In this document: piece by piece, positions 35,029 through 48,681 of the stretch | Layout: each line of letters begins with the position of its first letter | How positions within the stretch are numbered: the stretch's first letter is position 1 | NCBI GenBank assembly: GCA_026874595.1 | Contig: CM049320.1 | Span: 42,418,714 to 42,482,713 of the forward strand | Direction: 5' to 3' | From: Sipunculus nudus | Taxonomy: Eukaryota; Annelida; Sipuncula; Golfingiida; Sipunculidae | DNA length: 64,000 nucleotides | The notes under the pieces: generated by a model | Told to the model about the DNA's origin: nothing | The model's input: the letters and a program-made list of their open reading frames with translations, nothing else | Database searches by the model: none | Translations under genes and position numbers: made by a program

Positions 35029-36886
35029 AACAGAAATTTGTCAAATCTTGGCATGCAAATGTTTACAGTTTTCTATATTGATGCACTAGAAAATGTAAAT
35101 CCTAATGCTACTACGATTTGGCAATATTATTGTGTCTGTCCTGAATGTACATTTCTCTTTCCCTTAAATCCATATAAATTTAAGTTATGTTGATTGTGCA
35201 CATACAATGATTATAGATGCAACATACATATATAACTATTTTATTGTTTTTATGGATACAAAAGGCTTCCAATTTTGTGAAAAAATATAGTTTAACATGC
35301 CTATAATGGCATAATCAAAATATTGACATAATACATCTATCTAGTGACTCTGAGATCTTGAGTATCAACAAGGTCTATTAATAAAAGAAAACTATTTTCT
35401 ATATACATTTAAATTTAATATATATAATATCTTCACTAACTTAAACCACCAGAAGTGGTGGGGTGCCCTAAAATCAAAGAGTTCTTACTTTACTTTCAAT
35501 CTTAGTTGTTTTAATGCAGCACATGTCCCTCTGTGAGTAGACCAGTCTGGATGACTCATAACATTTTGACAGAAATGTGAAAATGCCTGTGTATCTGCTA
35601 ACACAGAAAATCAAAGTGTCTGTTTTGGAGGTTTGAATTGGCACAGATATATCAAATTGATCTGTTTATTGCCAATTAAAGCATCAGGAACAATGTATGA
35701 ACTTCAGGAAAGGATGTGATTTTGAACCACATTGAGAATAGGTCCACACATTTATGTTAATGCTTTTTTTATCAGATAAAGTTAGTGGTGGGCCGATCAT
35801 TGAGTTTTATCAAAAGTCAGTTGGTTTGCTGCCAGTTTCAAGCGCTCGATTACCAAAGGCAACTATCGATTACATCATAATCATGAGTGCTGTTTTTCCA
35901 GAATGCCTTTAATTTATAGAGTAAAATTATTCTTCCATTTTTACAACATTCCGCGCTTCATATGATGAGTCTGTTTTCCCAAATAACACTTCAGCTCCCT
36001 GCCAGCTCACAGAGGTTTATTAAGTCCTCCGTTCTCACATCTACCGTGTTATATTCAGCACTGTGCCTATTGTTGATTTTTTTCTAGTGCATTTTGTAAG
36101 TACGTCATTTACATGAGTTTTTTTTTTCAAAAATTAAGAGTGACAAAAGACTAGTAAAATAAGGAGAAATACGCCTTAATTTCCATGGGTAATAATACAA
36201 ATCAAATATTAGTATGGTCTTAAAGTACACACAACTGCTAGTACATTTATCTGAGTATGACCCGTCAGATTCGAATTGTCGATTTTTGTGACTTTTTTTA
36301 TTATAATCATGCTGATTACTGGCACTAGAATCAAACAAAAGTGACCTAGTTTTTCAAACCAAAAACAAACAGAAATAATTACCCACAAGCCTTTAGGCAG
36401 TTTACAGTATACAAATAGTTCATACGTGATTAATTATAATTTTAGATTTCTTTTACTTTTTTTATTTTTTTCACAAAACTGTATGGGCCTTTAATTTTTT
36501 TCTGGCAGGCCTGTAAAACGAGCATGCATGTCGACAGTCATCATAACTGTTATAAAATGAAAGTCCTTGGTGGCAGTGAAGTTAAAATAATACGCGGGAG
36601 TATTCATGAGGGCCAGCAAGTAGATGTCCTAGATTGTGGTTTAATTCTTGATTATTATAAATAATTAAAATGAAACTTTGAAAAGCATATCTTACTTATA
36701 ATAGGAAAATATAACAAGGCCTACAGGCCTAATGCGAACCTGTTCAAAGTTTAGGAGTATGAATGGAGGTTTATTTTTAAAATTTAATACTGATCCTTTT
36801 AAGTCCTGCATATCTACCTTAGTCATTATGATTTCTGCAAAATGGACATTTCTGACCTGCAAGTTTCAGACTAGGACATTTTGAAA
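35029..36886. other. Gene-free stretch
   Basis: AT-rich. The only recognised feature is a ~155-bp dispersed repeat at 36715-36870. The minus frame 36105-36338 has no support. Confidence 0.4.
36715..36870. repeat. Dispersed repeat, copy A
   Basis: Begins 'caaggcctacaggcctaa' and continues with 'gcgaacc', 'aggagtatgaatg', 'gtcctgcatatct' and 'ttagtcattatgatt', shared with 50248-50400. Confidence 0.75.
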
Positions 36887-38215
36887 CTAGAATATTGGCA
36901 GTCGACAAGAGACTATGTGTATCCGCAGAAATCAGAGTAGGATGAGTGAAGTGAGGCATAGATTAAGTGGCAAGGGGAATAGAGTGAGGAGTGTTGCATA
37001 TTAGCACGGATGTCTGCAGCGTAAACATGAATGTAGGTGGTGCCATCTGTCATAAAATCAAGAAAATTGTCCAGGATGTATAAACCTGCAAAATTTCAGG
37101 TGGAAAAGTCAAACCACTGCTGGGATATGAGTGATTTTATCCCAAGGCAGATGAACAGATGGACGCTGTGCATAAATTGTTGCAGGTGGCGCCACCAGTT
37201 TTGCCTATGATGAAGAGATATGTGAGATCTGTACACATGCACAATTTTGGCCCAATTGGTCAAACAGTTCCTGAGATATGATCTTGGATGTCTGCAGAGT
37301 AAATGTGAACGTAGGTGGTGCCACCTGTGATAAAATCAAGAATGCTGTCCAGGATGTATAAACCTGCAAAATTTCAGATGGATACGTCAAACCACTGCTG
37401 AGATATGATTGATTTAATCCCAAGGCAGATGATCAGGTGGGAGCTGTGCATAAACGGTTGCAGGTGGTGCCACCAGTTTTGCCTATGATGAAGAACTATG
37501 TGAGATCTATACACATGCAAAATTTTGGCTCTATCAGCCAACAGTTCCTGAGATATGAGCTTGGATGTCTGCAGAGTAAACCTGAATGTAGGTGGCGCCA
37601 CCTGTCATAAAATCGAGAAAGCTGTCCAGGATGTATAAACCTGCCAAATTTCAGGTTGATTAGTCAAACCCCTGCTGAGATATGAGTGATTTTATCCAAA
37701 AGCAGATGAACAGATGGAAGCTGTTCATAAACGGTTGCAGGTGGGGCCGTCAGTTTTGCCTATGATGAAGAGCTATGCGAGATCTATAAACATGCAAAAT
37801 TTTGGCCTAATCAGCCAACAGTTCCTGAGATATGAGCTTGGATGTCTGCAGAGTAAACCTGAATGTAGGTGGCGCCACCTGTCATAAAATCGAGAAAGCT
37901 GTCCAGGATGTATAAACCTGCAAAATTTCAGGTGGATAAGTCAAACCACTGCTGAGATATGAGTGATATTATCCCAAAGCGGATGAACAGATGGACGCTG
38001 TGCAAAAATGGTTGCAGGTGGCGCCACCATTTTTAGTTTATGTTATAAAGCTATCAAAGGGCTACATTTGTGCAAAATTTTTAGCGTGATTGGTCAAACG
38101 GTTCCCGAGATATGCGGGTTTATGTGTGGGAACAGACGCACAAATGGACGCTGGGCAGCGAGAAAAGGTCAGAGATCAAACAGAAACTAGGGTGCAGCAG
38201 TTCACATGTGACCTG
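36887..38215 (-). mobile_element. Helitron-like element, family A, copy 2 (5' end missing)
   Basis: Same CTAG terminus (36887-36890) after a host A, with a degenerate hairpin, and four ~275-bp internal units. Palindromes GGTGGCGCCACC at 37185, 37591, 37868 and 38017. Homology to the other copies ends near 38215 ('gcagttcacatgtgacc'), so the TCCGCC end is lost. Confidence 0.65.
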
Positions 38216-38639
38216 ATGATAAACCCTATTTGCTTAAAATGCAAACCAAGTTTTTTCAAACAGTTGAAAGATATAGTTCCAATAATCTTGGAATTCTGCA
38301 TCTAAACATTGTGTCTTGACGTCTAGACACATTGTCTAGACACCCCCCCTGAGCCAGGTCAGTTGCCATGGTGATGTCTGGACCCCACCTGTTTGTACTG
38401 AGTGACCTCTTGACTTGGCTGCTGAAACTCAGCAAGTCGTCAAATCTGTTTTCAAATACAGAAAGCCTTTTTCAATTGGCTACAATGCTTTTTAAAAGCT
38501 GTATTTACCCAATCTATTCTTATAAAACTGGCAGAACCCTACCATAGAATAATTCTTGTAAAGTTTAAACCAATCAGCTTAACAGTTTCATCATAAATCA
38601 GTTTATAAGCTAGAAGAGTTTAAAATTACATTTTCGCTT

Positions 38640-39145
38640 GTAAAAAACACATTAATGTAGGTGGCGCCACCAATACCTCAAAATCAGATCTGACATATAT
38701 GACAAACATTGGTATAAAATTTGGTGATTACAGCTCTAGCCGTTTCTGAGATTTTAAGTTTAGTATGCTTTTTTGCACAGATGACTAAGTTCAACTTCCT
38801 GTAACTAGGCAAAAAGTCTCCGAACTGGAACCATTCAAACAAACTTGAGAGAGATTGTTCCAAGGAACATTTCTGTGAAATACTGAACAATTTGGCTGGA
38901 CAGTTTCGGAGAAGAAGATTTTTAAAGCTTTTTTAGCTTTTTCCCTATAAAATCTAAGAAAATGCAGTTAAAAAAAAAATAAACAAAATCCGATATAGTT
39001 TTTTGGATGACTGATTATTTGCATAAAATTTGGTGATGCTAGCTCCTGCTGTTTTTGAGATAAGTATGGTTAACGTACAGACAATGCACGATGCACACCG
39101 CACGACGGACGACGCTGCACAGGTTCGCTAAAAAAGGCAAAAACT
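38640..39145. repeat. Repeat of another family carrying GGTGGCGCCACC
   Basis: Starts near 'attaatgtaggtggcgccacc' (palindrome at 38660-38671) and ends 'gacggacgacgctgcacaggttcgctaaaaa', similar in style to the ends of the other repeat families but different in sequence. Confidence 0.45.
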
Positions 39146-39867
39146 TCTTTTCTTAAGGTATATATATATATACTGTGGCTGGCGTTTAGTTAGAGAAGGT
39201 TTCAAAATAACAATAAAATCTTTGCACATAAGCAGCCACATCTACACATTCACGTGAACACTAACTTTTTTGTATAGCATCAATGGCATTTCACAAATAT
39301 TTTGCCAGTAGCATCATTATTAGCATATGTAAACCATAATACAAAAGTTGATAATTTAAATAGTATCAATACTTCTCTATATGTGCCTTTATTGCATGTC
39401 TACCTGTTCCATGTTCCCTCAGCTATTCGTGCAGCTTCTATGAATATGAGTGTGTGTTAGGTAATTCATAATAATTGTTATGTACATTGTGTATGTAACT
39501 GCAAGGCAAATCATGATAAACAAAGCCCCCAAGGACAAGTTGAAGAAGCGAAAAATTGCTAACATTTAACCTTTCTCAACCACAGTATGTAAGCTATTCA
39601 TTTATTACATACACTATCCAACATGGCATATAATAGATATAATAGCTGAGACAATGTACATGCCAATTATTAGTCAAAACATCTACCTGATTCAAGAATA
39701 TTGAAAACTCTGATCAATTAACCTGAGAATAAGCTGGAATATTAACAAAGTTTGAGGTAAGATAAAACTCTCTCATCATTTTGAAGTTTAACAGATTTAT
39801 ATTTGAATAACTGAACCAATTATAAGTCCATTATTGATCAATTTGCTCAAAGGGATGATTGATTATG

Positions 39868-40489
39868 CAGGGCTTGACACTAACTTTTGAATGTACTTGC
39901 CAAGTAGGGCAAGTAACAACTAATCTTTACTTGCCCTACAAGTATTTTAACTTGTCCTACAACAATCAGGGATTAGTGATCACAGCCTCAAACACAAATA
40001 GTGTGTTCCACATGACATTTTGCAACAATAAACATGTTCAACTGATTGTTTGTTAATAATATTTTTCTGTAGCATATGCACATATAAACATACAGGTAAT
40101 ATTTTATACAGGAACAGTGGAACCCCACAATTATGACCGCCCCGAGGACTGACCAAAGTGGTCATAATATGGGGGTGGTCACATTTGTGAAATTCTAAGT
40201 TACCTGGATCATATAAAAGGGACCAAGAAAAGTGGTCGTAATTGTGGGGTGGTCACAATTGTGGGGTGGTCATAAGGTGGGGTTCCACTCAATGACAAAA
40301 TGATTTATTTTCTCAAAGAAAGAAAACGGCTAACTGAATCAGCAGAGATTCAGGCCTTTGGGTACAGGTTTAGGTTGGACCTACTAGACCAGACAGGCAA
40401 GTAGGAGCCCACTTTAAGATGCCCTACCACCAATTTCTGGAACTTTTATTAACCCAGGGCAAGTGGTTAACTGTTAATGTCCAGCCCTG
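39868..40489. mobile_element. hAT-like MITE (no clear target duplication)
   Basis: TIRs CAGGGCTTGACACTAAC and, inverted, CAGGGCTGGACATTAAC. It contains 'ttgccctacaag' inverted motifs, and a second MITE (40115-40289) has inserted into it. The flanks TGATTATG and TAATGAAA do not match, so the TSD is lost or the ends are off. Confidence 0.65.
40115..40289. mobile_element. Small pogo-like MITE nested in the hAT-like MITE
   Basis: TIRs CAGTGGAACCCCAC and GTGGGGTTCCACT, with inner repeats of TGGTCATAA / TTATGACC and GTGGTCACA. 175 bp, no coding capacity. Confidence 0.7.
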
Positions 40490-41078
40490 TAATGAAATAT
40501 GTACCAACTTCTACCACTAATATTAACATGTCTATGTTTGTGTGAAATATTATGAACATATGTTACGTACATATGTTTTTTTTTTTTTGGTATATAGTTT
40601 GTAATTAGTACTGAGTATTTCCACAATAACTGATTTACACATACCTTGGAATTTCTTTGTGACTGTACAATGTTTATATCTGATCCTCCCTGTATCTCTA
40701 ACATGGTATACATACCTTGTATAATGTTCTGTACGGGGTTCACAGTAACTGCCCTGCATTTTACACTCTATACATGTCGCTTATGTTGATAATAAACTAT
40801 TGAGAAGTAGACCATCATGGAGGCACTAAGATATTCAAATGGAAAACATATACAGCACAGAGTACAAGTATAAAGGCCCAAACATGATGACTGCAGGGAC
40901 TGTTCTGACTGACCCATGACCCCATGCCGAGTGAAAGGGCCACAAAAGCAAAAGTCCCTGATAACACATCACCTGATTGAATAAAGTATATATACCACTG
41001 ACTTAATAAATGTACAAAGGTGGTGCAGTTATTTATAATCAGATAAAAACTGTGCAGTATGATCTACAACTGATATTT

Positions 41079-41091
<13 letters not shown>

Positions 41092-41148
<57 letters not shown>

Positions 41149-41172
41149 ATATATATATATATATATATATAT
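41092..41172. repeat. (TA)n microsatellite
   Basis: About 80 bp, TA interrupted once by an AATT step. Confidence 0.95.
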
Positions 41173-41433
41173 GCATTATTTTGCTTTGTTATAAGCTATA
41201 TATGTTGAAGTATATATTTACAGTGAAACCTGGTATTGCCACATTCCTAGGGACAAACAAAACAAGTGATCCGTGGGTCATGACTCTAAGCTGACTGGGC
41301 AGAGATTCGCAAAAGGAAATTTTATCATCAGAATGGTAGTATATACCCATTCAACAGATTAACCAACAGGCCAAGATTCTGTCTGTATTTATATATCTCA
41401 AAAATAGAGAAAAAAATGGGTAAACTTTAAAAA

Positions 41434-42618
41434 CTAGAATATGGGTAGTCATCAAGTGACTATGTGTATCCGCTAATATCAGAGTGGAACGGGTGAAGTA
41501 AGGCATGGATTGAGTGGCAAGAGGAAACAGAGTGAAGTGTGTTGCATATTAGCATGGATGTCTGCAGCCTTAATGTGTATGTAGGTTGTGCCACCTACCA
41601 CAAATCAAGAAATCTGTCCAAGTTGTTTACATATGCAAAATTTTAGGCAGATAAGTCCCTACACTAAGGTCACTACATGTATATGAGTGGTTTTAGCCCA
41701 CAGCAGACAAACAGACAGATGCTGTGCAAAAATGGTTGCAGGTGGCCCCTCCAGTTTTGTGTATGATAAAGACCTATGTGAGATCTAATTACATGCACAA
41801 TTTTGGCCCAATCGGTCAAATGGTTCCCGAGACAAGAACTTGGATGTCTGCAGCGTAAACTAGAATGTAGGTGGTGCCACCTGTCATAAAATCAAGAAAG
41901 CTGTCCAGGATGTATAAAACTGCAAAATTTTAGGTAGATATGTCAAACCACTGCCGAGATATGAGTAATATTATCCCACAGCAGACAAACAGATGGATGC
42001 TGTGCAAAAATGTGTGCAGGTGGCGTCACCAGTTTTGTGTATGATAAAGAGCTATGTGAGATCTATACACATGCCAAATTTTGGCCAAATCGTTCAAACG
42101 GTTCCCGTGATATGAGCTTGGATGTCTGCAGTGTGAACGTGAATATAGGTGGCACCACCTGTCATAAAATCAAGAAAGCTATCCAGAATGTATACGCATG
42201 CCGAATTTCTGGTGAATCAGTCAATTCACTGCAGAAATATGAGTGATTTTAACCCAAGGCAGATGAACAGATGGACACTGTGCAAACATGGTTGCAGGTG
42301 GCGCCACCATTTTTTTGTATATTAAAAAGAGCTATCCAAGGGCTACATTTGTATAAAAAATTTTTTCCTGATCGGCAAACGGTTCTAGGGATATGAGGGT
42401 TCATCTGTGGAAACAGACGCACAAATGGATGCTGGACAGAGAGGAAAGGTCAAAGGTCAACACAAATTGGTTAGGCACCAGATCACATGTGACCCAATAA
42501 TTGGTGTAAGTTTCGGAAAAATCGGTCAAGTAGTCTCAGAGGAGTTCTCCGGAAACGAATGCGGCAGCGGCGGAACCCGGTCAAAAACATAGTATCTGCA
42601 AAACTTCGTTTTGGCGGA
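41434..42618 (-). mobile_element. Helitron-like element, family A, copy 3
   Basis: Intact at both ends. Minus strand: starts TCCGCCAAAACG; ends with a hairpin (TAGTCA and TGACTA arms), then CCCATATT, CTAG and a host T. The hairpin near the 5' end is GTTTTG/GCGGATAC against GTATCTGCAAAAC. The insertion point is an A/T step within a family-1 linker (…taaaA-Tacaaaaacatagg…). It has internal palindromes and ~275-bp units. Confidence 0.72.
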
Positions 42619-44297
42619 TACAAAAACATAGGTGGCTCCACCAGTCTGCAGAAACTTATAAAAACACTTAATGGTCAATATTCATGCAAAGAATCATGCT
42701 GATCTCTGCATTAGTTGTTCAGATACTTCAGCTTTTGTATAAAATTTTCCATTATTCTGAGGGATACTTCGGAGTCCTATAGCTTGAAGGATACGGGAAA
42801 CAAAGACCTCATTTCAGGTTTCCACAGACACCTTTAATGGGCCTCCTTGCATGACAAGAATGAAGATTCTAGGTCAAGTTGTTATGATTTGTACCCTGTT
42901 GACAGAAAACCACAACTTTAGGTCTCAAAAATAGAGAAAAAAATTCGTAAAAATTTGAAAAAAAATACCCAGTCTACAGAAACTGATGTATGCCAAATCA
43001 ATATGTATGCCAAAAATCATGACCATCAGTGATGTAGTTATTGAGATACTGCAGTTTTTGTATCAAATTTTTTAATTATTCTGGGGAGTATTTTTGAGCC
43101 ATACAGCTTAAAGGATATGGGTAACAGAGACCTAATTTCAGGTTTCCATGGAGACTTCATGGGTCTCCCTGTGTGTCAAGAATGAAGATTCTAGGTCCAG
43201 TCATTACGATTTGTACCCTGTTAAATACATCCTTAAAGGTCTCAAAAATAGAGAAAAAAAATTGTGAAAATCTGAAAAAAATACAGGTGGCGCCACCAGT
43301 CTGGATGAACTGATGGAACACCTCTTGATCAATATGTATGCCAAAAATCATGACCATCAGTGTTGGAGTTATTGAGATGTTGTAGTTTGTTTATTAAATT
43401 TTCCATTATTCTGGGGGTAATTGGGAGCCCTACAGCTCAAAGGTTATGGGTAACAGGGACCTTATTTCAGGTTTCCATGGAGACTTTTCATAGGTCTCTC
43501 AGTGTGTCAAGAATGAAGATTCTAGGTCCAGTCTTTATGATTTGTGCCCTGTTAACAGATGTTCACATTTTTAAAGGTCTCAAAAATAGAGAAAACAATT
43601 CGTAAAAAATAAAAAAAAAGTGGCCCCACCAATCTGCAGAAACTGATGAAACATCTCATGATCAATATGTATGCCAAAAATCATGACCATCAGTGATGTA
43701 GCTAATGAGATATTGAAGTTTTCCTAAGAATTTTTTTACTATTCTGGGGGATACTCTAGGGCCCCATAGCTCAAAGGATATGGGTAACAGATACCTTATT
43801 TCTGGTTTCCATGGAGACTTTTCTAAGGTCTCTCAGTGTGTCAAGAATGAAGATTCTATGTCCGGTCTTTACGATTTGTGCCCTGATGTTCACATTTTAA
43901 AAGGTTTCAAAAACAGAGAAAAAAATTCGTAAAAAGTCAAAAAATATAGGTGGCTCCACCTGTCCGCAGGAACTGATGGAACATCTCATGATCCATATGT
44001 ATGCCAAAAATCATGACCATCAGTGAAGTAGTTAATGAGATATTGAAGCTTTTGTATGAAATTTTTTACTATTTTTGGGGGTACTTTGGGGCCCCATAGC
44101 TCGAAGGATATGGGTAACAGAGACCTAATTTCTGGTTTCCAAGGAGATTTTTCATGGACCTCTCAGAATCCCAAGTAACAAGATATTAGGTCCAGCTGTT
44201 ACGATTTGTGCCTGGTTAACAGACGAAAAGTCAGATGGATGACGGACAAAGAGTGATCGCTATAGCTCAGATGACTTTCAGTCAGCTGAGCTAAAAA
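42619..44297. repeat. Family-1 tandem array, ~330-bp units, with end hairpin
   Basis: Five units ('gggtaacagagacctaatttcagg' near 42800, 43122, 43449, 43785 and 44115). One carries GGTGGCGCCACC (43286-43297). It ends with the hairpin TAGCTCAGATGACT / AGTCAGCTGAGCTA (44263-44293, one mismatch). The left part continues on the other side of the Helitron-like insertion (about 41390-41433). Confidence 0.75.
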
Positions 44298-44792
44298 CTA
44301 GCATATCTGCAGTCCAACAAAAGCAAGTGCAAGTAGGTTATATAAGACTTCCACATGAGTTGGATTATCAATTTAACTTGACTTAAGCCAGTTTGACACA
44401 AAAATATGCTACTCTACATAAAAAACAAGTTGCCCATGGGCCTTGACACTCTGCTGAATTTACTGGGTTCTCGTTTCTTTTATTAATGTTATATATCGTC
44501 TGTGACAAGAGCCTATGGGTAATGTTTCAATTTTTTTTAAATGTATTATCAGAATAAAGTGACTAATTTCAGGATTCAAAGGAGACTTACCAAGTACACC
44601 CTAGATTTTACAATAGAAGGTTCCAAGGAAAATGTACAATTTTTACCCTGTCTGTCTGGGTGGTCAAAATCTGGCTTCTGGCCAGTAGGTTTTCAGATGC
44701 AGACATCCATACAGCTGTCCTTATAAAACAGTACTACAGTACAAAATCATGAAGTCAAACTAACTGTAAATGGTACTGGTAACTGGTACATA

Positions 44793-44793
44793 A

Positions 44794-44862
<69 letters not shown>
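44793..44862. repeat. (TA)n microsatellite
   Basis: About 70 bp of TA. Confidence 0.95.
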
Positions 44863-44866
<4 letters not shown>

Positions 44867-45739
44867 AATGCATTTAAACCACATACAAATTATGTTTACT
44901 TCAACTTAAACTGTAATAATAAAGTTGTTTAAAACTTTTATTTAGAACTAAAATTGTATATAGAACTAAGAAGTATGTAGTTGATTCAGCCAGTCTGAGA
45001 CCCAAAACTAGGACTAGGACTAAAGCTATGCAGTCTAAAAGTCCTACATCCAGGGTTCACATTGGACCCAAGTAAAACCTGTTTTAGAGAAACCAGTGAG
45101 TACAACCAGGGTAAAAAGTATTTATTCGGGTTTTACTCTGGTTTTACCCAGTTTTTTTTAGCCAAACCATTTCCCATGTTTATTTGCTTTTTTCAGGCAT
45201 TACTAAAGCAAAAGTTTCTCGCTGACCCTGTCTAAAAGCGGCCATATACCATTCACACATTAACTCATGCTTGGCTGTGCAGAACACATCACTTTAATCA
45301 ACTGATAGGAATAAGGGGTAAAACAAAGAATTCCTGGGTAATACCTGGGTAAATCTGCTGATGTGTAAAACCTGTGAACCAAGCCTATATCACTGTCATG
45401 GTTTATGTACTGAGTTACTGACTTTAAAGCATGCAGCCTCAACACAAATATTTACAGTTAACTTACCAGATCACATGGTCTGTTACCATGACATGTCTGT
45501 TTTAAGTACACCTGACCATGTAGAGGCTGGTCTCTTTTCAGACCTGTCAATATATGAGTAACCATAGTCTGATGTCATAAAACTATACACACCATGTTAC
45601 TTGGCCCTGCTGGTGCTAGGACTCCAATCAAACATTCCATCTACTAATGTTCGGACTGCTATATGATTGCAGCAATCTAGTACACAAGTACAAAACTGTG
45701 TTGTATGATAAGATAAACTGTGATCTACACACTGTCATG
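44863..45739. other. Gene-free stretch
   Basis: AT-rich, with 'ggttttactctggttttaccc' type motifs related to the ends of the 48.7-kb element. No gene seen. Confidence 0.4.
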
Positions 45740-46429
45740 CAGGGTTCTCCACTAGCCAATATAGCCTGGCGCACCACCAGCCTTTCATTTCTCACCATCA
45801 GTCTATAATATTACCCTCCACTCTTTCATCTGTCCCAGCCACCCTTTCCCTGTCCCTGCCAGACATACAGTGGTCAGGGGTAACAGGACTGGCCTTACAG
45901 ACTGACCCTGCAAGGGGTCTTGCTGAGTGATTGTTAGCCAGGAGTAATTAAGCTGGTGTCAGTGCTGGAATCTTATCATCACAGCCAGTGACATCAGGTT
46001 ACTGGATGGGTATAAGACAGCCCACTGCTGTAGAGTTAGAGAAGCCACAACTCCTTGGTTCCCTAATTGCATTTTAATTACACAGTACCTGTTGGCATGG
46101 ATATTGGTTAACAAGGATACATATTCTGACTTTGGCTTCTAGGAAGGTATATATTCACTCAGTGTGCTATCATAACAGCTGGTTTTTAAGTGTGGCTGAT
46201 ACAAGAAATTTCTATATTTGCATTCTATTTGTTGTTCGTATGACAGCTCATACAAACAAATTACACATGCCCTTCCTCTTGCTCTCAATGTTTTTACATG
46301 CATAAAAAGCCACACAGATTAAATTTTTAATCAGACAATGAAAAATGCTTGACCTGCAACAGGTAAGCACCAGGCCTGGTGCGACCGCGCTTACCACCAG
46401 CCTATCAGAATTTCTAGTGGAGAACACTG
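45740..46429. mobile_element. hAT-like element, 690 bp
   Basis: TIRs CAGGGTTCTCCACTAG and, inverted, CAGTGTTCTCCACTAG. No matching 8-bp flank (CTGTCATG against CCATGGTT). No transposase frame. Confidence 0.6.
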
Positions 46430-47298
46430 CCATGGTTCAACAACCCCATCCCAGGTCAACTCCAGTAGAAAGCCACCCACTAAAAATGTGGCTATCATAC
46501 CGAAAGAGCCATGACAATGGGACAAAGCCCACTGAATTTTTTATGGTTATCCAGATAACCTCCAAAATTTAACGGACTGCTCCTTGAGTGTTTTCCAAAA
46601 AATATCAACAAAATCAGTTCAGAATGTTTAGCGTAAATTTTCTGACAGACCAATTGTGGTTGAATACCTGTGCACTACATGGTGAGTGATATAAAAATGG
46701 GACTTAAAATACTCTTGCTTGATTTAAAATGACAGAAGAGACTGTTACAGTAAAGTAGGAATTAGCAGCAGGAAATGCTAGTGTTCTGTGTCTGAGCAGT
46801 ATCTCAGAGATTTTAACATAACCCGAGGAACTGACCGTGTAACAATAGTACCCACTTCATCAACAACACCTGATCTGTCAGTGTTTCTTGGTTTGTTTAC
46901 AGAACTTTTCAGTCCTCTCGCATGATGCTCATACATATTCATAACTCTGTGATGAGGTGTCACTGTCCAGCTGACTCACACTTTGTCATTCATGAATATT
47001 CATGAACTCATATAAATTTTCTCATGTGTCATTATACAAATATATATTTATATATCTGGCCATAAACCTGAGGCTGTAGAATAATTTTTTAACTTAAGAT
47101 GTAGTTTCTAAACTCCAGTTAACAAGTACTTTAACTATAACCATAAAATAGGAAACAGAGCCTACAAAATGTTATGGTTTTGACACACTAACACATTCAC
47201 TTTAACAGTGACTGCACCATATGTCATTTCTGTGTATTTAGCACCATTCAATAAATCCTAAGCAACAAAACATACAATTTCATCACTGTTTGCATATA

Positions 47299-48295
47299 CA
47301 GTAGAGCGCCGTTTTTCAAAAAACGTCGAGGGACAAGCTTTACTTTCTGAAAAACGAATTTTCGGAAATTCGATTTGGGGTCTATTGTCCATTTCGTACG
47401 ACAGTTAATGATTAACATAACGCTATATTACTGAGGGAACATCGTGTTTCTTTTCAACCCACGTAATTTACAACCGAAACTTATAAAAATATCAGATCTA
47501 TTGCAGAGTGTGATAGGTAAAACCCATTTTAACTTGTTTATGGGATACTTCTGTTCCTTTTTTTCCAAACAAATTCAAGGGAGGGAAAGGTCAAATGACA
47601 TCGCCATATTTGTAGCTCGGTTAGTTTCTTTAATTGCCCACAGGCGGCGCCAGTGCGGCACACCCATAATCCAGTCCGTTTTCTTTTCTTTAACTCCATA
47701 TCTCTGGCAAGTGACAGCAAGACGATCTTGTTCGATTGGTGTTCTTCTTGACAGTAAATAAGCTGAATAACTGCAAGTTTACACACAGTTGTGACACAAT
47801 TGCTCTCTCGGAATGAATTGTGTGGCCAGGCCCGCCTCACATCTAAACCTACTTGAGCACAGGCGATGTCCTAAGGATACCTCACCAATACTCTTGCGAA
47901 TAAACTGCTGAGTTGTTTGACCTGACATCCCAGCCCAAGCCGACAAACTATGCTTGCTTGAGTACAAATGAGGTTTGGCTGATAATACACGTTCCCTTGG
48001 ATAAACTGCTCAGCCGTTTACTATGCCTTACAGAGCCTGGCGTTGCATGACTAGCTGCAGTTATCACACTTTTGCCCGGCGACAGCATCGGCCTAGAACT
48101 AATTATTTAGGGTCACCACTTGGCTTAACCACCTGATTGCAGGCCTTTGTGACTCGTAATTGCAAAGATTCATTTGAGGTGATTACATACTTGAAAAATA
48201 TTTCGGAAATGTGAATTAATTTTCGGTTCTCCATTCTAAATTTCGGAAAACAAATTTTTCAGAAATACAGCATTCAGAAATACGGCCCTCTACTG
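47299..48295. mobile_element. pogo/Tigger-like non-autonomous element, ~1 kb
   Basis: TIRs CAGTAGAGCGCCGTTTTTC and, inverted, CAGTAGAGGGCCGTATTTC, flanked by TA on both sides (47297-47298 and 48296-48297), as in Tc1/mariner-pogo elements. TTTCGGAAAT motifs repeat near both ends. The interior is more GC-rich, with short minus-strand open frames (47538-47840, 47779-47967) that I do not recognise as a transposase. Confidence 0.7.
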
Positions 48296-48681
48296 TAATT
48301 AATTTTGATGACAAAAATATACATTTTTATATACATATATATAAAATATATACATATATTCATATTTGTGTAAATGTATCAAATGATAACACAGCCTGAT
48401 ATAATTTAATATTTAATGTCTAACTGGACCAAAAGCAGGGCAACAGAATGTTTTCTTTTTCTAATAAACTAATGAGTGTTTTATCAGTGTAAGTCTGATA
48501 CAAAAGGGGGCTCATGTTTCCTACCTCAGGCTACGTGTCACTCACACCTGAGACCAGAGAATGAAATGTTCCAGTTGGAGTGGAATGATATCTACAGTAA
48601 CTAAGTATAAAGATGGTGTACATAGTGAAGTTTAAACCAATTGACCACATAAAAGAGGTATCATTGTGAATGACCTATGAC

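Noticed and set aside
39868..40489. 8-bp target duplication for this hAT-like element
   Set aside because: The flanks TGATTATG and TAATGAAA do not match, so none is claimed.
41010..41294. Frame encoding long Ile-Tyr runs (also 8314, 32391 and 51399)
   Set aside because: Translation of TA microsatellites.
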